A stretch of DNA of 64,000 nt from assembly GCA_050084985.1 (NCBI GenBank), contig JBITNC010000001.1, positions 75,206,001-75,270,000 of the forward strand, written 5' to 3'. The stretch's first letter is position 1. Each line of letters starts with the position of its first letter. The position numbers and the translations under genes are program-made. Positions 1 through 11,240 of this stretch are shown in pieces. Below the pieces are notes generated by a model. That model saw only the letters and a list, made by a program, of their open reading frames with translations. It had not been told where the DNA came from and did no database searches. The DNA comes from Nageia nagi. Its lineage: Eukaryota > Pinophyta.

Positions 1-1
1 T

Positions 2-139
2 GTAGAGGTCAAGACAATTCAAGTGAAACATTGTCCCACAGATGAGCAAACAACAGACATCTTCACCAAGGCACTTGGAAGAGAAAAGTTCGAGAAGTTT
101 AGAAAGATGCTTGGACTTACCAACTCCCCTTTGGATTAA
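2..139 (+). CDS. Ty1/copia polyprotein, C-terminal RNase H end (5' partial)
   Basis: Reading frame 2 is open from the left edge to a TAA at 137-139. The 45 residues include VKHCPTDEQTTDIFTKAL followed by a basic helix, the usual C-terminus of copia RNase H, where the motif DxxTKxL closes the polyprotein. RNase H removes the RNA template during reverse transcription. The stop overlaps a polypurine tract and an LTR-like start follows at once, exactly the order expected at the 3' end of a copia element. The rest of the element lies outside the window. It is a different family from the two copia elements further on, whose C-termini end in RGSEV. Confidence 0.85.
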   Translation, partial: VEVKTIQVKHCPTDEQTTDIFTKALGREKFEKFRKMLGLTNSPLD

Positions 140-147
140 GGGGGAAA
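139..147 (+). other. Polypurine tract of the left-edge copia element
   Basis: The run AGGGGGAAA lies between the stop codon and TGTTAGACACC. This is the plus-strand primer site for reverse transcription and marks the boundary with the 3' LTR. Confidence 0.75.
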
Positions 148-240
148 TGTTAGACACCTAATCCTTTGGGATTATGGTATAGTTAGTATAGTATTAGATA
201 CTTACTATATTTAGTAAATTCGTAGCTTTGAATGTACTAG
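148..240 (+). repeat. Start of a copia 3' LTR, right end not resolved
   Basis: TGTTAGACACC directly after the polypurine tract fits an LTR beginning with TGTT. The far end with CA cannot be placed, because LINE homology begins near 345 and no partner LTR is in the window. The stretch 240-345 may be LTR or LINE. A 61-residue ORF across 228-413 is explained partly by the LINE in its C-terminal half. Confidence 0.5.
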
Positions 241-344
241 AATTTAGAGAGTCATTTCTTGTAGAATATGAGGAGTTACAATGTATCTCAAAGGTCACCC
301 AAGAAGGTGAAGATGAAGAGTCTTTCTCAAATTGTATTTACACA

Positions 345-1735
345 AGATTCTACACTAATAGAATGCTTTTTGATCTTGGAGTTATCCGACCTATCATCCA
401 GGACATTAATTAACTCATGAACCTCCTGCATGCCTTTGAACCTGCCTCTCGACAAGCAATCAACAAATCAAAATCCAAAATCATTAGCCATAATGTTTCA
501 ACTCATTTCCTAAGCATAATTTCCAAATCTACAGGTATGTCCCTTGACTCACTACCAAACATCTATCTTGGTCTTTGCAATGGGAGGAAACCTAGGTGAT
601 TTTTGGGACTCTATTTTAGCCAAAATGAGGAGATTGTCTTGTTGGGAAGTTACATGGTTGTCCTCAGTTGGTACATTGGTCAAGATTATCTCCATCCTTG
701 GGGAAATTCCATTTTAGCTTAGTGCTTTTTGGCTCCCTAGATCAACTATCAATAAAATGGAAGCTCTCATGCAAGATTTTCTCTAACATGGATGCTCACA
801 ATTGAGGAAAATCCATCTAATTGCCAGAGCAATCATATGCCATAGGAAAATCTCAGGCAGCCTTGGTATCAAGAACGTCTATCAAATGAACATTGCTTTA
901 CTTGGTAAATAGATTTGGAGACTGTTCAAGAACCCTTCCTTCTCTTGGAGCAAGGCCTATACATCCAAATACTTGGACTCAGATGATCCTAATAAAATCT
1001 TTACAACTGAAGAGTCACCGTGTGGCTCACGTATGTGGAATAGTTTACTCAAAGCCAAGAAACATATTATAAATTTCTTCAAATGGGAAGTAGGGAATGA
1101 CTCAATGGTGGACTTTTGGAAAGATCCTTGGTTGTTTCGTCAACTCCTTTCAACTGTACACGACCATCCTCAAACCTTGGCTTAGTGAAGAATGGGGTAC
1201 TCATGTGGAACATTAATGGTCTTGGGTGAAAGAATCTTGGAGGCAAGTTAAAAATGGCAAACTCTTCCCTCTCTCCTGCTCGATGATGCCCAAGAGTTAG
1301 CTTGATTAAAATCCATGCTATCTTCTCACTAACTCCAACCCTAGAGATGTAGATGATAGAGTTGTATGGGCTCTTAAGCCCAAAGGAGACTACCAAGTTA
1401 GCATCGCATATCACTCCATAAATCACCAACAACACTCAAATCCCCATCCATTTTCTTGGAACAAAGTATGGGGCACAAAAGCTTGGTTAGAAGCCTACTG
1501 TCCATAAGTTCTTGTGAGGGGAACAAATCAAGAGACGAGGATGGCATGGCCCATTCGTCTCTAGGCTATGTAGGGTGGCAAAGGAGATAGGTACTCTCAT
1601 CCTCTTATATTTCCCCTTTTCCCTCTCCTTATGGGGTTGTTTATTATTATGCTTTACAGTATCCTGGGCAACATCAAACTCAATTGATTTCTTGATTGAG
1701 AAGTATTCTACTTTTATTGATTTGAAAAAATGAAA
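345..1735 (+). pseudogene. L1-type LINE: decayed reverse transcriptase and zf-RVT tail
   Basis: The plus-strand frames follow the C-terminal half of a plant LINE ORF2 in order. A YTNRMLF segment near 350 sits where the FADD catalytic box should be, so the box is mutated. Then come FEPASRQAINKSKS and SLPNIYLG (about 430-570), a KIHLIARA/GGLGIK-like region (about 810-880), WEVGNDSMVDFWKDPWL (about 1085-1130), and a zinc-finger RVT tail with WHGPFVSRLC near 1545 and SLSLWGCLLLCF near 1620. Several stops and frame changes break it. ORF1 and the endonuclease are missing, so it is 5' truncated, as is usual for LINEs. The 3' end is not sharp. Confidence 0.75.
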
Positions 1736-1975
1736 TCATCACATATATATATTTTATACAAACCTAGAAATAAATTGTGCTAAATATAAACTCAAGTTGC
1801 ATGATCATAACTTGTTACAATCCAATCCAAAAAACTAACTAGATGTTCTAAAAATACCTTATCATGCTAAACAATAATTGGGTGAAACTAACACCCAAAA
1901 CAACATCTAATTTAAATTGGAAGATGAAAAAATGACATCCCACACATGCTAAAAATAGCCCATCAGGCTCTATTT

Positions 1976-2165
1976 GTAGGCGCACTATGCTTGGTCTTGG
2001 AGCACACTGCGCTTGGGATGAAGTTATGAAGTGTACTACGCCTAGGGTGAGGCACACTACACTTGGTGTGAGGTGCATTGTGCCTATGTTTAGGTGGAGT
2101 AGATTAAAGATATTTCTATATTTAATCTATGCACCTCAACCTAGGCACAATGCACCTCAACCCAG
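1976..2165. repeat. Imperfect short repeats, CACTACGCCTAGG type
   Basis: About six diverged copies of a 20-25 bp unit built on GGCACACTACACTTGG / GCACACTGCGCTTGGG, then an inverted version (CACCTCAACCTAGGCACAATG). The block is noticeably more GC-rich than its surroundings. Confidence 0.55.
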
Positions 2166-2215
2166 GAATCTTGAACCCAAGGGTAAGATTAAAGATATTT
2201 CTATATTTAATCTAT
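2101..2215. repeat. 30-bp hairpin sequence present twice (2101-2130, 2186-2215)
   Basis: The same 30 bp occurs twice without a mismatch. Each copy is itself an inverted repeat: AGATTAAAGATA pairs with TATATTTAATCT around a TTTC loop with one mismatch. Confidence 0.8.
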
Positions 2216-2879
2216 TTCTTATTTTTTATTTTTATTTTTATTTTTCCTTTAATGCTTTAAGGTATCTAAATATACTTTAACATTAAATGAATTTATATTA
2301 AAGAGAAATATTACAAAATATTACATTTAAAATTCTAACAAACTATTCTGAGAGGTTTGCTTTATGTGTGATGTTTGAGAACTAAACTGAATTTTCCAAG
2401 GCATCGTTTGTATGACTAATTAAACCTATGTGGTTGATTTGTATTTGATAGTTGGCTAAACTTGATATTATGCGACCATATATCCTATCTAATCTAAGTG
2501 TGACCCTTGATTCTTGTGACTTGCATTTTTTTTGAAATATGCTAGGGATGCTAGTGTAGGTGCTAGGATGAATGAGAAAATTTTATGTAAAAATCCAATG
2601 CATAGAACAATAATAAAGCTAGGATCCTAATACCTAACCTCTGGATTGATGACTAACTAAAATACTACTTCTTGAACCTATGTAATAAGCTTTTCTTAAG
2701 CATACAAGGGTTTGAGGTTCTTTGCATTGGTTGAATATTTGTCCACTTTGCCATCAACCATTGCTAACATGTATGCATTATTTGGATATTTCATTTTGGT
2801 GATGTAAGAACTTATCCAATTTGTTTCAAACTTGCCTTTGTATTATTTTTCAGCCTATGATTTATGATTATTATTCTTA

Positions 2880-3980
2880 AGTATTAGGTCACCCATTTGG
2901 AACTCTCTTGGTATAATCTTCTTTCCATATGCTCTCTTGTATCTTCTTTGATAAGCTATGAGATGTTCTAAAGCATAGATTCACTTTTCATCTAATCCTT
3001 TTAGTTGCCTCAATCTTGCTTTTTGTTGCTCTTCTCAATCAATGATGCCTTTTAAAGACACTTGTAATGATGGTATTTCTACTTCCAAAGGCAATACTTC
3101 TTCATATATATAGACTAATAAAAATAATGTGCAACTTGTAGCTGATCTGATGCTTATTTTGTATGCCTATAATACATATATAAATTGTGAATGCCAATCT
3201 CTATGAGTTTTTTTGACTATTTTGCATAAAATATTAACAATGATTTTGTTGATTACTTCTGCTTATCCAACCTTGTGGATAATATGTTGACAAGAACCGT
3301 TGCTTGATTTTAAAGCTCTTGAAAAATTCCCTTACTTATTTGATTTTGAAATTCTTTCCATTTTCTATGATTACATGAGATGGAACACCAAATCTTGTTA
3401 TAATATTTTTAGTCATGAATTTCATAATTTGAGTACCTTTAGAGGATCTCAATGGTACAACCACCACCCATTTTTGTGAATTATTTTGTAGAAACCAAGA
3501 TGAATTTATGTCCCTCACTAGATTTGGGATTGATTACTCCAATTAAGTCTAAAGCCTAAATAGCAAAAGGTCAAGGAGATATCTTTGTGGCTAATTCATT
3601 TGAAGGCGCCTATTTCAAGTTAGCATGCTTTTGACATTTTTCATATTTTTGAACATGTAAAATGCAATCTTTTTCTATATATAGCCAATAATATATTATT
3701 CTTAAGAGCTTATAAAAGATGGCTTTACCATTGAAATGACCTTCGTTTATGCTATCATGTACTTGTTTCATAACTTTATTTTATTTAATTTCATTTAGAC
3801 ATCTAAGCAAAGTACCATCAAATGATTTATAAAGAATATGACCAATAATGAAATACCTTGTAGCCATGCATTTTAGTCTTCGTTTGAGGAACTTGGACTA
3901 ACATGAATTTGCAATCCTTCCTTGCTTTAGGTAGTTATAGATGTCAACATACCATTCATGTAATGGTGGAATAACATATA
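2880..3980 (-). pseudogene. Gypsy integrase (core fragment and C-terminal part)
   Basis: The clearest piece is 3336-3518, with WVVVVPLRSSKGTQIMKF followed by NIITRFGVPSHVII and ENGKNF. This is the second catalytic segment of the integrase core, which inserts the cDNA into the chromosome. The usual catalytic Asp before NGKNF is Glu here, so activity is doubtful even apart from the stops. Further down (about 2880-3080) decayed frames resemble the C-terminal part with a basic, Leu-rich helix and a KVxPxxL-type end. The piece is fragmentary. Confidence 0.7.
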
Positions 3981-4079
3981 TTAGTGGCTCTTTCTTGAAG
4001 AACCCTTGTTATTCATCATCATCCATAAAAGAATAATATATAAGGTTGTTGATTTTAATAATGGTTTCCTCATATTCAA

Positions 4080-4650
4080 CTGAGTTATGTGTTAATGAAG
4101 TACCATTAGCCATAACATCCATAAATCTATTATTGTTCTTTGAAATATTTTCAAATCGAATTTGTGTGAAGCATATTTGAACCAACAAAGCAACTAATTC
4201 CTTATATGGCTACAATTTCTCATCTTTTATGTTGTAAACATCATTGATTTGATTGATGACAAATTATGAATCACCATAAAATTTTAACTAATTGATTCCA
4301 AGATTGATTGTTGCCTTTCATCCTAATACCAAAGCTTCATACTGAGCCATATGATTAGTACATTCAAAATTTAACTTGTAAGCCATAGGAATCATACCAC
4401 CTTCAGGAGATACTAGCATAATTCTTGCCCCAACCCCTTGCAAACACTTGGATCCATCAAAGAATAGTATCCATATTTTATCTTTACATTTCTCAACTAG
4501 TATTATAAGATCATTCTTGTTACTATTTTTATCATATGGTGATGCTACAAGCATATCAGCTATAACTTTTCCCTTGATTACTTTTTGACCTGTATATATA
4601 AGATCAAAATCTTGTAGGTACATTATCCATTTGGATGGTCTTCCTTGCAA
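4080..4650 (-). pseudogene. Archaeal-type RNase H (aRNH) of the Tat element
   Basis: The stretch begins with SKWIMYLQDFDLIYTGQ and KGKVIADML, the end of the RT-linked RNase H. A new RNase H fold follows: WILFFDGSKCLQGVGA (first Asp), SPEGGMIPMAYKLNF, CTNHMAQYEALVLG (catalytic Glu region), and, past a stop near 4318, KFYGDS and VINQINDVYN with the third acidic position. The FDG...YEA...YGDS spacing is that of RNase H. Several stops interrupt it. The dual RNase H arrangement supports the Tat assignment. Confidence 0.78.
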
Positions 4651-5727
4651 TTATGGTTTTGATGAAAAGTACTTTAATGGATCGACTTGAGCTATAATGA
4701 AGGTAGTGTTGGTGATCATGTAGTGTATCAATTTTTGTGTTGTGTAGACTATGGCATAACACAACTTCTCAATTGGTGTGTAATTGATTTCTATATTCTG
4801 TAGTGTCTTAGATAAATAATACATAACCCTCTCCATGTTTTCTTTATCAAAATTGCACAAGGACTATCCCAATAGCATTAGTTGTAACTAAGATATACAT
4901 ATATAAAGGTTTGGTATGATTAATTAGCTATAAAAAAGGAGGATTGAGCAAGTAAATTTTGATGTCTTCAAATGGTTTTTGACACTTCTTGGTCCACATA
5001 GACTGATTTCCCTTCTTGATCAAGTAAGAGAATGGAGTTGTTCTATCAGTAACTGAGCCATGAATCTTTTGTTTGCTTGTAACTTTTCTTGTAGAATTCT
5101 TAGGTGTCTAATATTCCTGGGTGGAGGCATGTCCATTATAGCTTTAACCTTTTTAGGGTCTATCTCTATGCCTCTTTTAGATATAATGTAATTGAGAAAC
5201 TTGCCACTAAATACCCTAAAAATACTTTTATTTGAATTTAGCTTCAAGTTAAACTGTCTCATGCTTTCAAAAATAACTCTTAAGTCATGCAAATGATTTT
5301 CCTTCTTAGTTGATTTAGCAAGAATATCATCAACATATACTTCAATTGATTTATGAATGAGATCATGAAACATAGTTATCATAGCTCTTTGGTATGTTGC
5401 CCCTACATTTTTGAGGCCAAAGGGAATGCTTACCCAACAAAATGTTCCCTAAGGTGTGTTGAATGTTGTCTTATGATGATCTTCTTTATTGATACTGATC
5501 TGATTGTATCTTGAGAAATCATCCATGAAAGATAACAACTCATGTCCTGTTGTTGAATCCATAATTATGTCAATGAGTGGTAAAGGAAAATTCTCCTTTG
5601 GGTAAGCCTTGTTTAAGTCTCTGAAATCTATGTAACATCTGATTTCTCCATTTGGTTTCAAAGTTGGAACAATGTTAGCCAACCAAGGTGAGTAATTGAT
5701 GGGTTTAATGAATCCTATCTTTATCAA
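4651..5727 (-). pseudogene. Gypsy reverse transcriptase and RT-linked RNase H
   Basis: The RT N-terminal half at 5449-5727 shows GFIKPINYSPWLANIVPTLK, RCYIDFRDLNKAYPK and DIIMDSTTGHELLSFMDDFS. The palm with an intact YVDD box (5326-5337) lies in 5020-5382, which continues to KRGIEIDPKKVKAIMDMPPP. The RNase H part at 4651-4860 carries YTPIEKLCYAIVYTTQKL. The two RT blocks are in different frames with a break near 5383-5448. RT copies element RNA into cDNA. Family identity is clear, but the reading frame is not functional. Confidence 0.85.
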
Positions 5728-6226
5728 TTTATTTCTTGACTTGGAAAGAATGTCTTAGGTGCATTGGTCTTTTTTTTTTACTGTAAATGTTTGGTTTCTT
5801 CATGTACCTACACCAAATTATGAGTTACAAAGGATGGATCTAATATTGTCATATCATTGTATTTCAAAGAAAATATATCTTTGAATTATGTTAAGAACTG
5901 TTGATATGCTTATTTTTCATCCTTAATTATTCCTATCCCAATCAGAACAATCCATGGCACCTCTTGCATACCAAAGTTTATCTTAACAAGATTCTCATTC
6001 AGCTATGGTATCTCATCACTAGGATGAGAAAGATTAGGCAATACCCCCAATCTTGTTATGTCATAAGAGAAATAATGTCACACACACACACCCTTAGCTA
6101 CCTAGTCTATTCCTATGTAATGAAATAAGGTAGGCTAGTATAGTAGGGAATAACCTATTATATCCTCCATCTCCTTTTTGAAGTAAGCATCAGAATGATA
6201 AATGACCTTACCTTACCTCTTGGGAT

Positions 6227-6720
6227 TGTTAGAATTTGTAATGAAATATTGTGAATATCTAAACTCCTTGTAAGTTCAATTAATCACTTAAAGGAGATGT
6301 AGACACCTTAAGGGATTAATTTAATTCTTTATTATGTGTGGACTTTGACCTAACCATGGGGTTAGTTGGTAGGTTAAAGTTAGGTCACACATTTATTGTA
6401 ACCCTAACCTTACCCTGGGGTTAAAGGGAGGTTAGGGAGGTGCTCTCAAGCTATAAATAGAGGGCCTCTCCTCTTGTAAACATATCTAAGTTTTGAAGTA
6501 AGATTACTCTACTAGGTTGTGTAGGAGAGAGCAAGAGAATAGTTGTAAGAGAGACATATATTGAGAATAGAGAACTAGTTGTGGATGTACTCCCAAGGAA
6601 GGAGGAACCACATTATATTGGTGTCATATTGTGTGAATGATGTTCTTAGAATTGTAGATGATGAATTATTTAGCTTCCTAGTCTTGGACCTTGAGAATTA
6701 GAGTAGTGCTAATTCCATCA
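6227..6720 (+). repeat. 5' LTR of the short copia element
   Basis: It begins TGTTAGAATTTG and ends CCATCA. An AT-rich motif CTATAAATAGAGG near 6455 is a plausible TATA box for LTR-driven transcription. The primer binding site follows immediately. Confidence 0.92.
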
Positions 6721-6722
6721 AG

Positions 6723-6734
6723 TGGTATCAGAGC
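6723..6734 (+). other. Primer binding site, tRNA-iMet type
   Basis: TGGTATCAGAGC starts three bases after the LTR end. It is the standard complement to the 3' end of initiator methionine tRNA used by plant copia elements. Confidence 0.9.
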
Positions 6735-7358
6735 TTGGTGTGGAAGCTCTTCTTCTACATCTTGGAGGTGCTTCATCCTTCTCAAATTTGGAGATCTTAA
6801 TCCTAATCTTCATTGTGAGGTAAAAGGTTTGCAAAGGTATAACCTTCTATCCTTTTTAACTAAGTTCATTATGATACTATTTTTTTGTATGATTATGCTA
6901 GCTCAATGTCTTAGCAAAAATAACTTCAAATGCCATAATATATTTTTGCTACTCTCTTCTTACTAACAATATTTTATGTTAGTAATCTATGTACAAAGAA
7001 AATGCCTTTTTTTATGAGCAAAAATATATTATGATAGCATCTTATTGAAATTTTTTTACAATAGTCTTTTGTGAAAAATATCAAAAATAAAAAAAGTGGA
7101 AGACTTTACAAGTTTTTTGAAATATTTACAATATATTTTTCAAAAATTATAAAATTTGGGGGGGGGGGCGACAAAATAAAATAGGGTCTGTTTGACAAAA
7201 TGCCTCATCTCATATGAGAAATATTGAATTTAAATTCAAAAGGCTCAGACAAATTCATGATTCTTCATTTGAAATCGTAATTTCTCCTGATAGGAACAAA
7301 ACTTTGCATATTCCCTTCCAGTTTCTGTCATCTCTATCTCCCCCATAATCAGAATCTG

Positions 7359-8147
7359 AGAGAGTAAGAGAGAGTTCTCCTCCATAGAGATACAAGTGGA
7401 GATGAGAATATTTACATATTTGAGAATCTTTTTGAGAACTAGTATGAGACTCACTACATTACCATTTGACAAAATGGTTTACAATACAATCATTAACCAC
7501 AACTAGTTTCACTGTACATAGTAGTCGATCAACTTTAAGCTGACATGTGAGTCTCCATGAGCTTGCTTTCACAAGGTGAGTAACCTGCATTTCTGAAGAA
7601 GATCCTGCATGCTACAAGCAACTCATGAACAAAATCAGTTAGATGCATCATATATTCAAATAAGAGAATCAAATAATGCTATCTTATAAATAACTGATTA
7701 ATGGTGCACTATAAGTCATCACGGAGATGCCAAGCCATCACTCATAGTCACTTGTTGTATATAGACATGTGTTGATTATTAATAGAGCATAAAAATTGTA
7801 CAATGAGTTTCTCATGCAGAGCAAACTCACCACAGAGGTATAGAATGTACAACAAGTTCATCATGTAGAGCGAACTTACCACGGAGGTATATTAATTATA
7901 TGCTCAAATATTGTACAATGAGTTTCTCACGCAGAGCAAACTCACCACGAAGGTATAGAGCATAAAAATTGTACAACGAGTTTCTCACACAGAGCAAACT
8001 CACCACAGAGGTATAGAATGTACAACAAGTTTGTCAAATGGTAATGTAGTGAGTCTCATATTAGTTCTCAAAAAGATTCTCAAATATGTAAATGTTCTCA
8101 TCTCCACTTGTATCTCTATGGAGGAGAACTCTCTCTTACTCTCTCTC
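7359..8147. repeat. Foldback inside the short copia element (arms 7359-7475 and 8031-8147)
   Basis: The left arm, from GAGAGTAAGAGAGAGTTCTC to CATTTGACAAAATGG, reappears as reverse complement in the right arm ending just before the polypurine tract. Between the arms lie inverted copies of the 3'-UTR tandem repeat (about 7793-8030, units ending GAGGTAT). The sequence just left of the arm (about 7325-7358) matches, in antisense, the RNase H region near 26400-26440. Confidence 0.8.
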
Positions 8148-8180
8148 TTCTCTCTTCTACGCTCTATCCCAATATTGCAT

Positions 8181-8190
8181 TAAGGAGGAG
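8181..8190 (+). other. Polypurine tract of the short copia element
   Basis: TAAGGAGGAG directly precedes the 3' LTR. The two larger relatives have TAAGGGGGAG, so one position is changed here. Confidence 0.75.
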
Positions 8191-8684
8191 TGTTAGAATT
8201 TGTAATGAAATATTGTGAATATCTTAACTCCTTGTAAGTTCAATTAATCACTTAAAGGAGATATAGATACCTTAAGGGATTAATTGAATTCTTTATTATG
8301 TGTGGACTTTGACCTAACCATGGGGTTAGTTGGTAGGTTAAAGTTAGGTCACACATTTATTGTAACCCTAACCTTACCCTTGGGTTAAAGGGAGGTTAGG
8401 GAGGTGCTCTCAAGCTATAAATAGAGGGCCTCTCCTATTGTAAACATATCTAAGTTTTGTAGTAAGATTACTCTACTAGGTTGTGTAGGAGAGAGCAAGA
8501 GAATAGTTGTAAGAGAGGCATAGATTGAGAATAGAGAACTAGTTGTGGATGTACTCCCAAGGAGGGAGGAACCACATTATATTGGTGTCATATTGTGTGA
8601 ATGATGTTTTTAGAATTGTAGATGATGAATGATTTAGCTTCCTAGTCTTGGACCTTGAGAATTAGAGTAGTGCTAATTCCATCA
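8191..8684 (+). repeat. 3' LTR of the short copia element
   Basis: It has the same length (494 bp) and ends as the 5' LTR, and is followed by the second GGGAT target duplication. A CTATAAATAGAGG motif lies near 8417. Confidence 0.92.
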
Positions 8685-9239
8685 GGGATGAAATGGTTTG
8701 AACTCTAATCTTTCATCCAACGTATGTAGAAGCACATCATCCATTTCAAATATATCAGTGGACATGGAAACTGCCTTGTCAAGCATGGGGTAAGAGGAAT
8801 TGCTATATATTTTCATAGCATAGGTATTGATCTTAGCATGAATGTTAAGGATAGCATAGGAACTAAGGTTAGCATGGGTGCAAACCTTCTTATGAGATTT
8901 GATCTTGTTTTAATATGCTAACTCAACCATATTAACTAAATGCATATTTGATTCTTCATCACTACTATATGAGACCAATTTTTTGTGATTTACCTTCTTT
9001 GATCCTAGACCACAATTTCCTTCGTTTGATTTAAATATTTTTGTAGAAAACTTTTCAATTCCCTATTCATTCCTACCAAGGCCTTTACCTTTGTACCATA
9101 TGGATTCCATGTATTGAGGAATCAATGGTGTATGATATCTCATTTGCCTTATCTTCTTGGTGACCTTAACATAGGCTACTACCTTGTTATCTATATCAAA
9201 ATATGATTTTGATTATGAGGTGTCGGTATTATACAATAT

Positions 9240-10250
9240 CATCTTAACATCATCTTCTTCCGACTTAGATTGATCCTAAATACATTTGTAGAAGTGAGGG
9301 TAGTGCAAGTGCTAAGGTGATCATGGGGGCTAAGGTTGATGTTGATGTTGGTCATCCTTTGATTTTTGCCTACTTCCTTAATGTTTGATATCCTATTTGA
9401 TAACCTTTTGGCTAACAACATATGTTCCCATACCTATTTCTTTGTATAATTGCATGATATCATTATTTTCTTCTTCATCTTCCTCATTATCTTCATTATT
9501 GTCCTTATGGATTTCAACATTTCTATATGGAACTATGGTGTTCCCGACTTGTGCAATCATGTTTGGATTTTCTTCCAATACCTCAACTACATATTCCTTT
9601 CCATCATGGTTAAATTTAACCAATATATGTAATGTAGATGGTATGCATCTCATTGGATGTATTCATGGTATCCCAAGGAGAATATCATAAGGAAGCTTTT
9701 TGTCTAGGATATATGTCATAACTTCCACTATCTTTAATCCCAACTGAATAGGCAACATGATATGTTCGATACATGCTTTTCTATCACTATCATAACCTAT
9801 GACTTGTACTTTTTTATAACAAATTTAGGCATCAAGTTGTCACCAAACTTATTGAGGAAGTCAATGGAGAAAATATTCAAACCTATACCATCATCTACAA
9901 ATGCATGCTTGACTATTGCACCTAATATCTTTATGCATATATGGATTGGCAAGCATTCATCAATGATATCATCACTAAGAATCTCATTTTAAATAAATGT
10001 TATAGCATTCTTGAAACAACTAATCATTCCTACTAATGACTAAGTAGAAATATTTGTATCAACATCAATGCCACTAAGTAGCTCAAATAATACCACTTTA
10101 TGCTCTTTAGATATTTCAAATAACTCAAGCAAACTGATTTAGCATTGGTATTCTTTATATTTTTTAAAATATACTTTTTGTGTTTATCTTCCTTCTTTTC
10201 CTTAAGAGAAGATTTAGAAGGTACCTCTTTTGTAGTAGAAACTACGTTAT
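9240..10250 (-). pseudogene. Gypsy aspartic protease and protease-RT linker
   Basis: On the minus strand a retropepsin is readable: HAFVDDGIGLNIFS (active-site DDG near 9885-9904, the usual form in this lineage), a short beta-rich stretch, then LPYDILLGIPWIHPM and CIPSTLHILVKFNHDGKEY near 9600-9700. An acidic linker follows with NNEDNEEDEEEN, ending near 9393. Protease cuts the Gag-Pol polyprotein. A few stops are present. This block lies on the far side of the inserted short copia element from the RT, so its position proves that the insertion is internal. Confidence 0.8.
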
Positions 10251-10262
10251 ATTATTTACCTT

Positions 10263-11240
10263 TTATTAAAAAAAAAACCCTACCTTAGGCCAAACCTATC
10301 ACCCATCTTAGCCCAACCTTTGGTCTCTTACATGGCCATTCCCATAGGCTAAATTCTACATTTGAATTTGACCTTACCATCCACATCACTCTATCTACAA
10401 AGGAAGTACACTCCTCCATGGTTCTTAAATACACTTAGAAGAGGCAATATTTCACTCCACCTCATCCCACGATGATATATGACTTTCTCTATACATATTA
10501 AATGAGGTTGAGAACTTTTTCCCCCACTAATCCATACATACTCCATTCCCTTATCCTCATGTATACTCTTGCACTTCCATAGGATCTAGGAGGATGCCAC
10601 AAAACCTCCAAGTGGGACACCCTCCAATCCTATAAATTTACCTTTATCTCCATACCCAAAAGAGACCACCTTTTGAGTAAACTTATCCTATCAATATTAT
10701 GCTAGAACCCCATTTGCACTATCACCCACTTGCATTTTATTGACTCTTGGGATGATTTAGGTTAGCTCCATGGATTCTTTGCATGCTTTTCTTATTTTGT
10801 TGATAGGTTTTTATTTGGATGACTAAATATCTTGAAAACTAACTAGAGAATCTATAAGATCACATCCAATAATCCTACCAGATAGAATTAAGAAGATGTC
10901 ATCTAGTAAAAAATCTACGAACTACCCCTTCCTTAAGATTATTTGCATAAATAATTATCCTCTTATAAATGATTTACAATTGAAATTGAATAAATCTAGA
11001 TGATTCCTAATATGCCTATCCAACTACCACCAAAATTGTATGATCTCTTCCAAAAAGGTAAAACAATAAGTATATCAATTTATTTTTATTTTAATCATCA
11101 CTTTGGTATATCAAGTTATTTTCTCTAACTTCTTTAGGATTTGGGCTTGACCTGATCATGAGGCTAGTTCTTAAGAAGACAAAGAAAACCTAAACAATTT
11201 ATCAATATAAGATTCATTAATATTTCATCAATGAACAAAT
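10263..11240. other. No recognisable gene
   Basis: AT-rich sequence with many stops in all frames. Tat gag would be expected here on the minus strand but I could not recognise it, so the gypsy element probably ends or is interrupted near 10262. Nothing else is supported. Confidence 0.5.

Larger units (their letters stand above)
1736..2879. other. AT-rich stretch without recognisable gene
   Basis: No coding frame could be supported here. The stretch holds the GC-richer short repeats and the duplicated hairpin listed separately. Its right part may contain the 3' end and 3' LTR of the minus-strand gypsy element that follows, but no LTR end was found. Confidence 0.5.
6227..8684 (+). mobile_element. 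Short non-autonomous Ty1/copia element, TSD GGGAT
   Basis: Two 494-bp LTRs (6227-6720 and 8191-8684) flank a 1470-bp interior with no usable coding region. GGGAT is present at 6222-6226 and 8685-8689 as target-site duplication. The LTRs differ by about a dozen substitutions by eye. The family is that of the 9.35-kb copia element at 24424-33773. The interior has the 5' leader, then a segment of that family's RNase H and 3' UTR in the wrong orientation, then the correct 3' end. It would need proteins from a full-length relative to move. Confidence 0.92.
2880..10262 (-). mobile_element. Ty3/gypsy element, Tat lineage, decayed and split by an insertion
   Basis: Read on the minus strand from 10262 downward the order is protease, linker, reverse transcriptase, RNase H, a second RNase H, integrase. 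A second (archaeal-type) RNase H between RNase H and integrase is the hallmark of the Tat/Ogre branch of plant gypsy elements. The coding region is interrupted at 6222-8689 by a complete short copia element with its own target duplication, so the element was in place first. Stops and frameshifts are frequent. Gag was not found beyond 10262 and no LTR pair could be assigned, so both ends are provisional. Confidence 0.8.

Noticed and set aside
1981-2165. GC-richer short repeats considered as a tRNA or snRNA gene
   Set aside because: No cloverleaf, A/B boxes or USE-like promoter could be laid out; the units are simple diverged tandem copies.
9385-9992. Plus-strand ORFs at 9385-9690 and 9762-9992 rich in Ser and hydrophobic residues
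   Set aside because: Antisense of the gypsy protease and acidic linker read on the minus strand.
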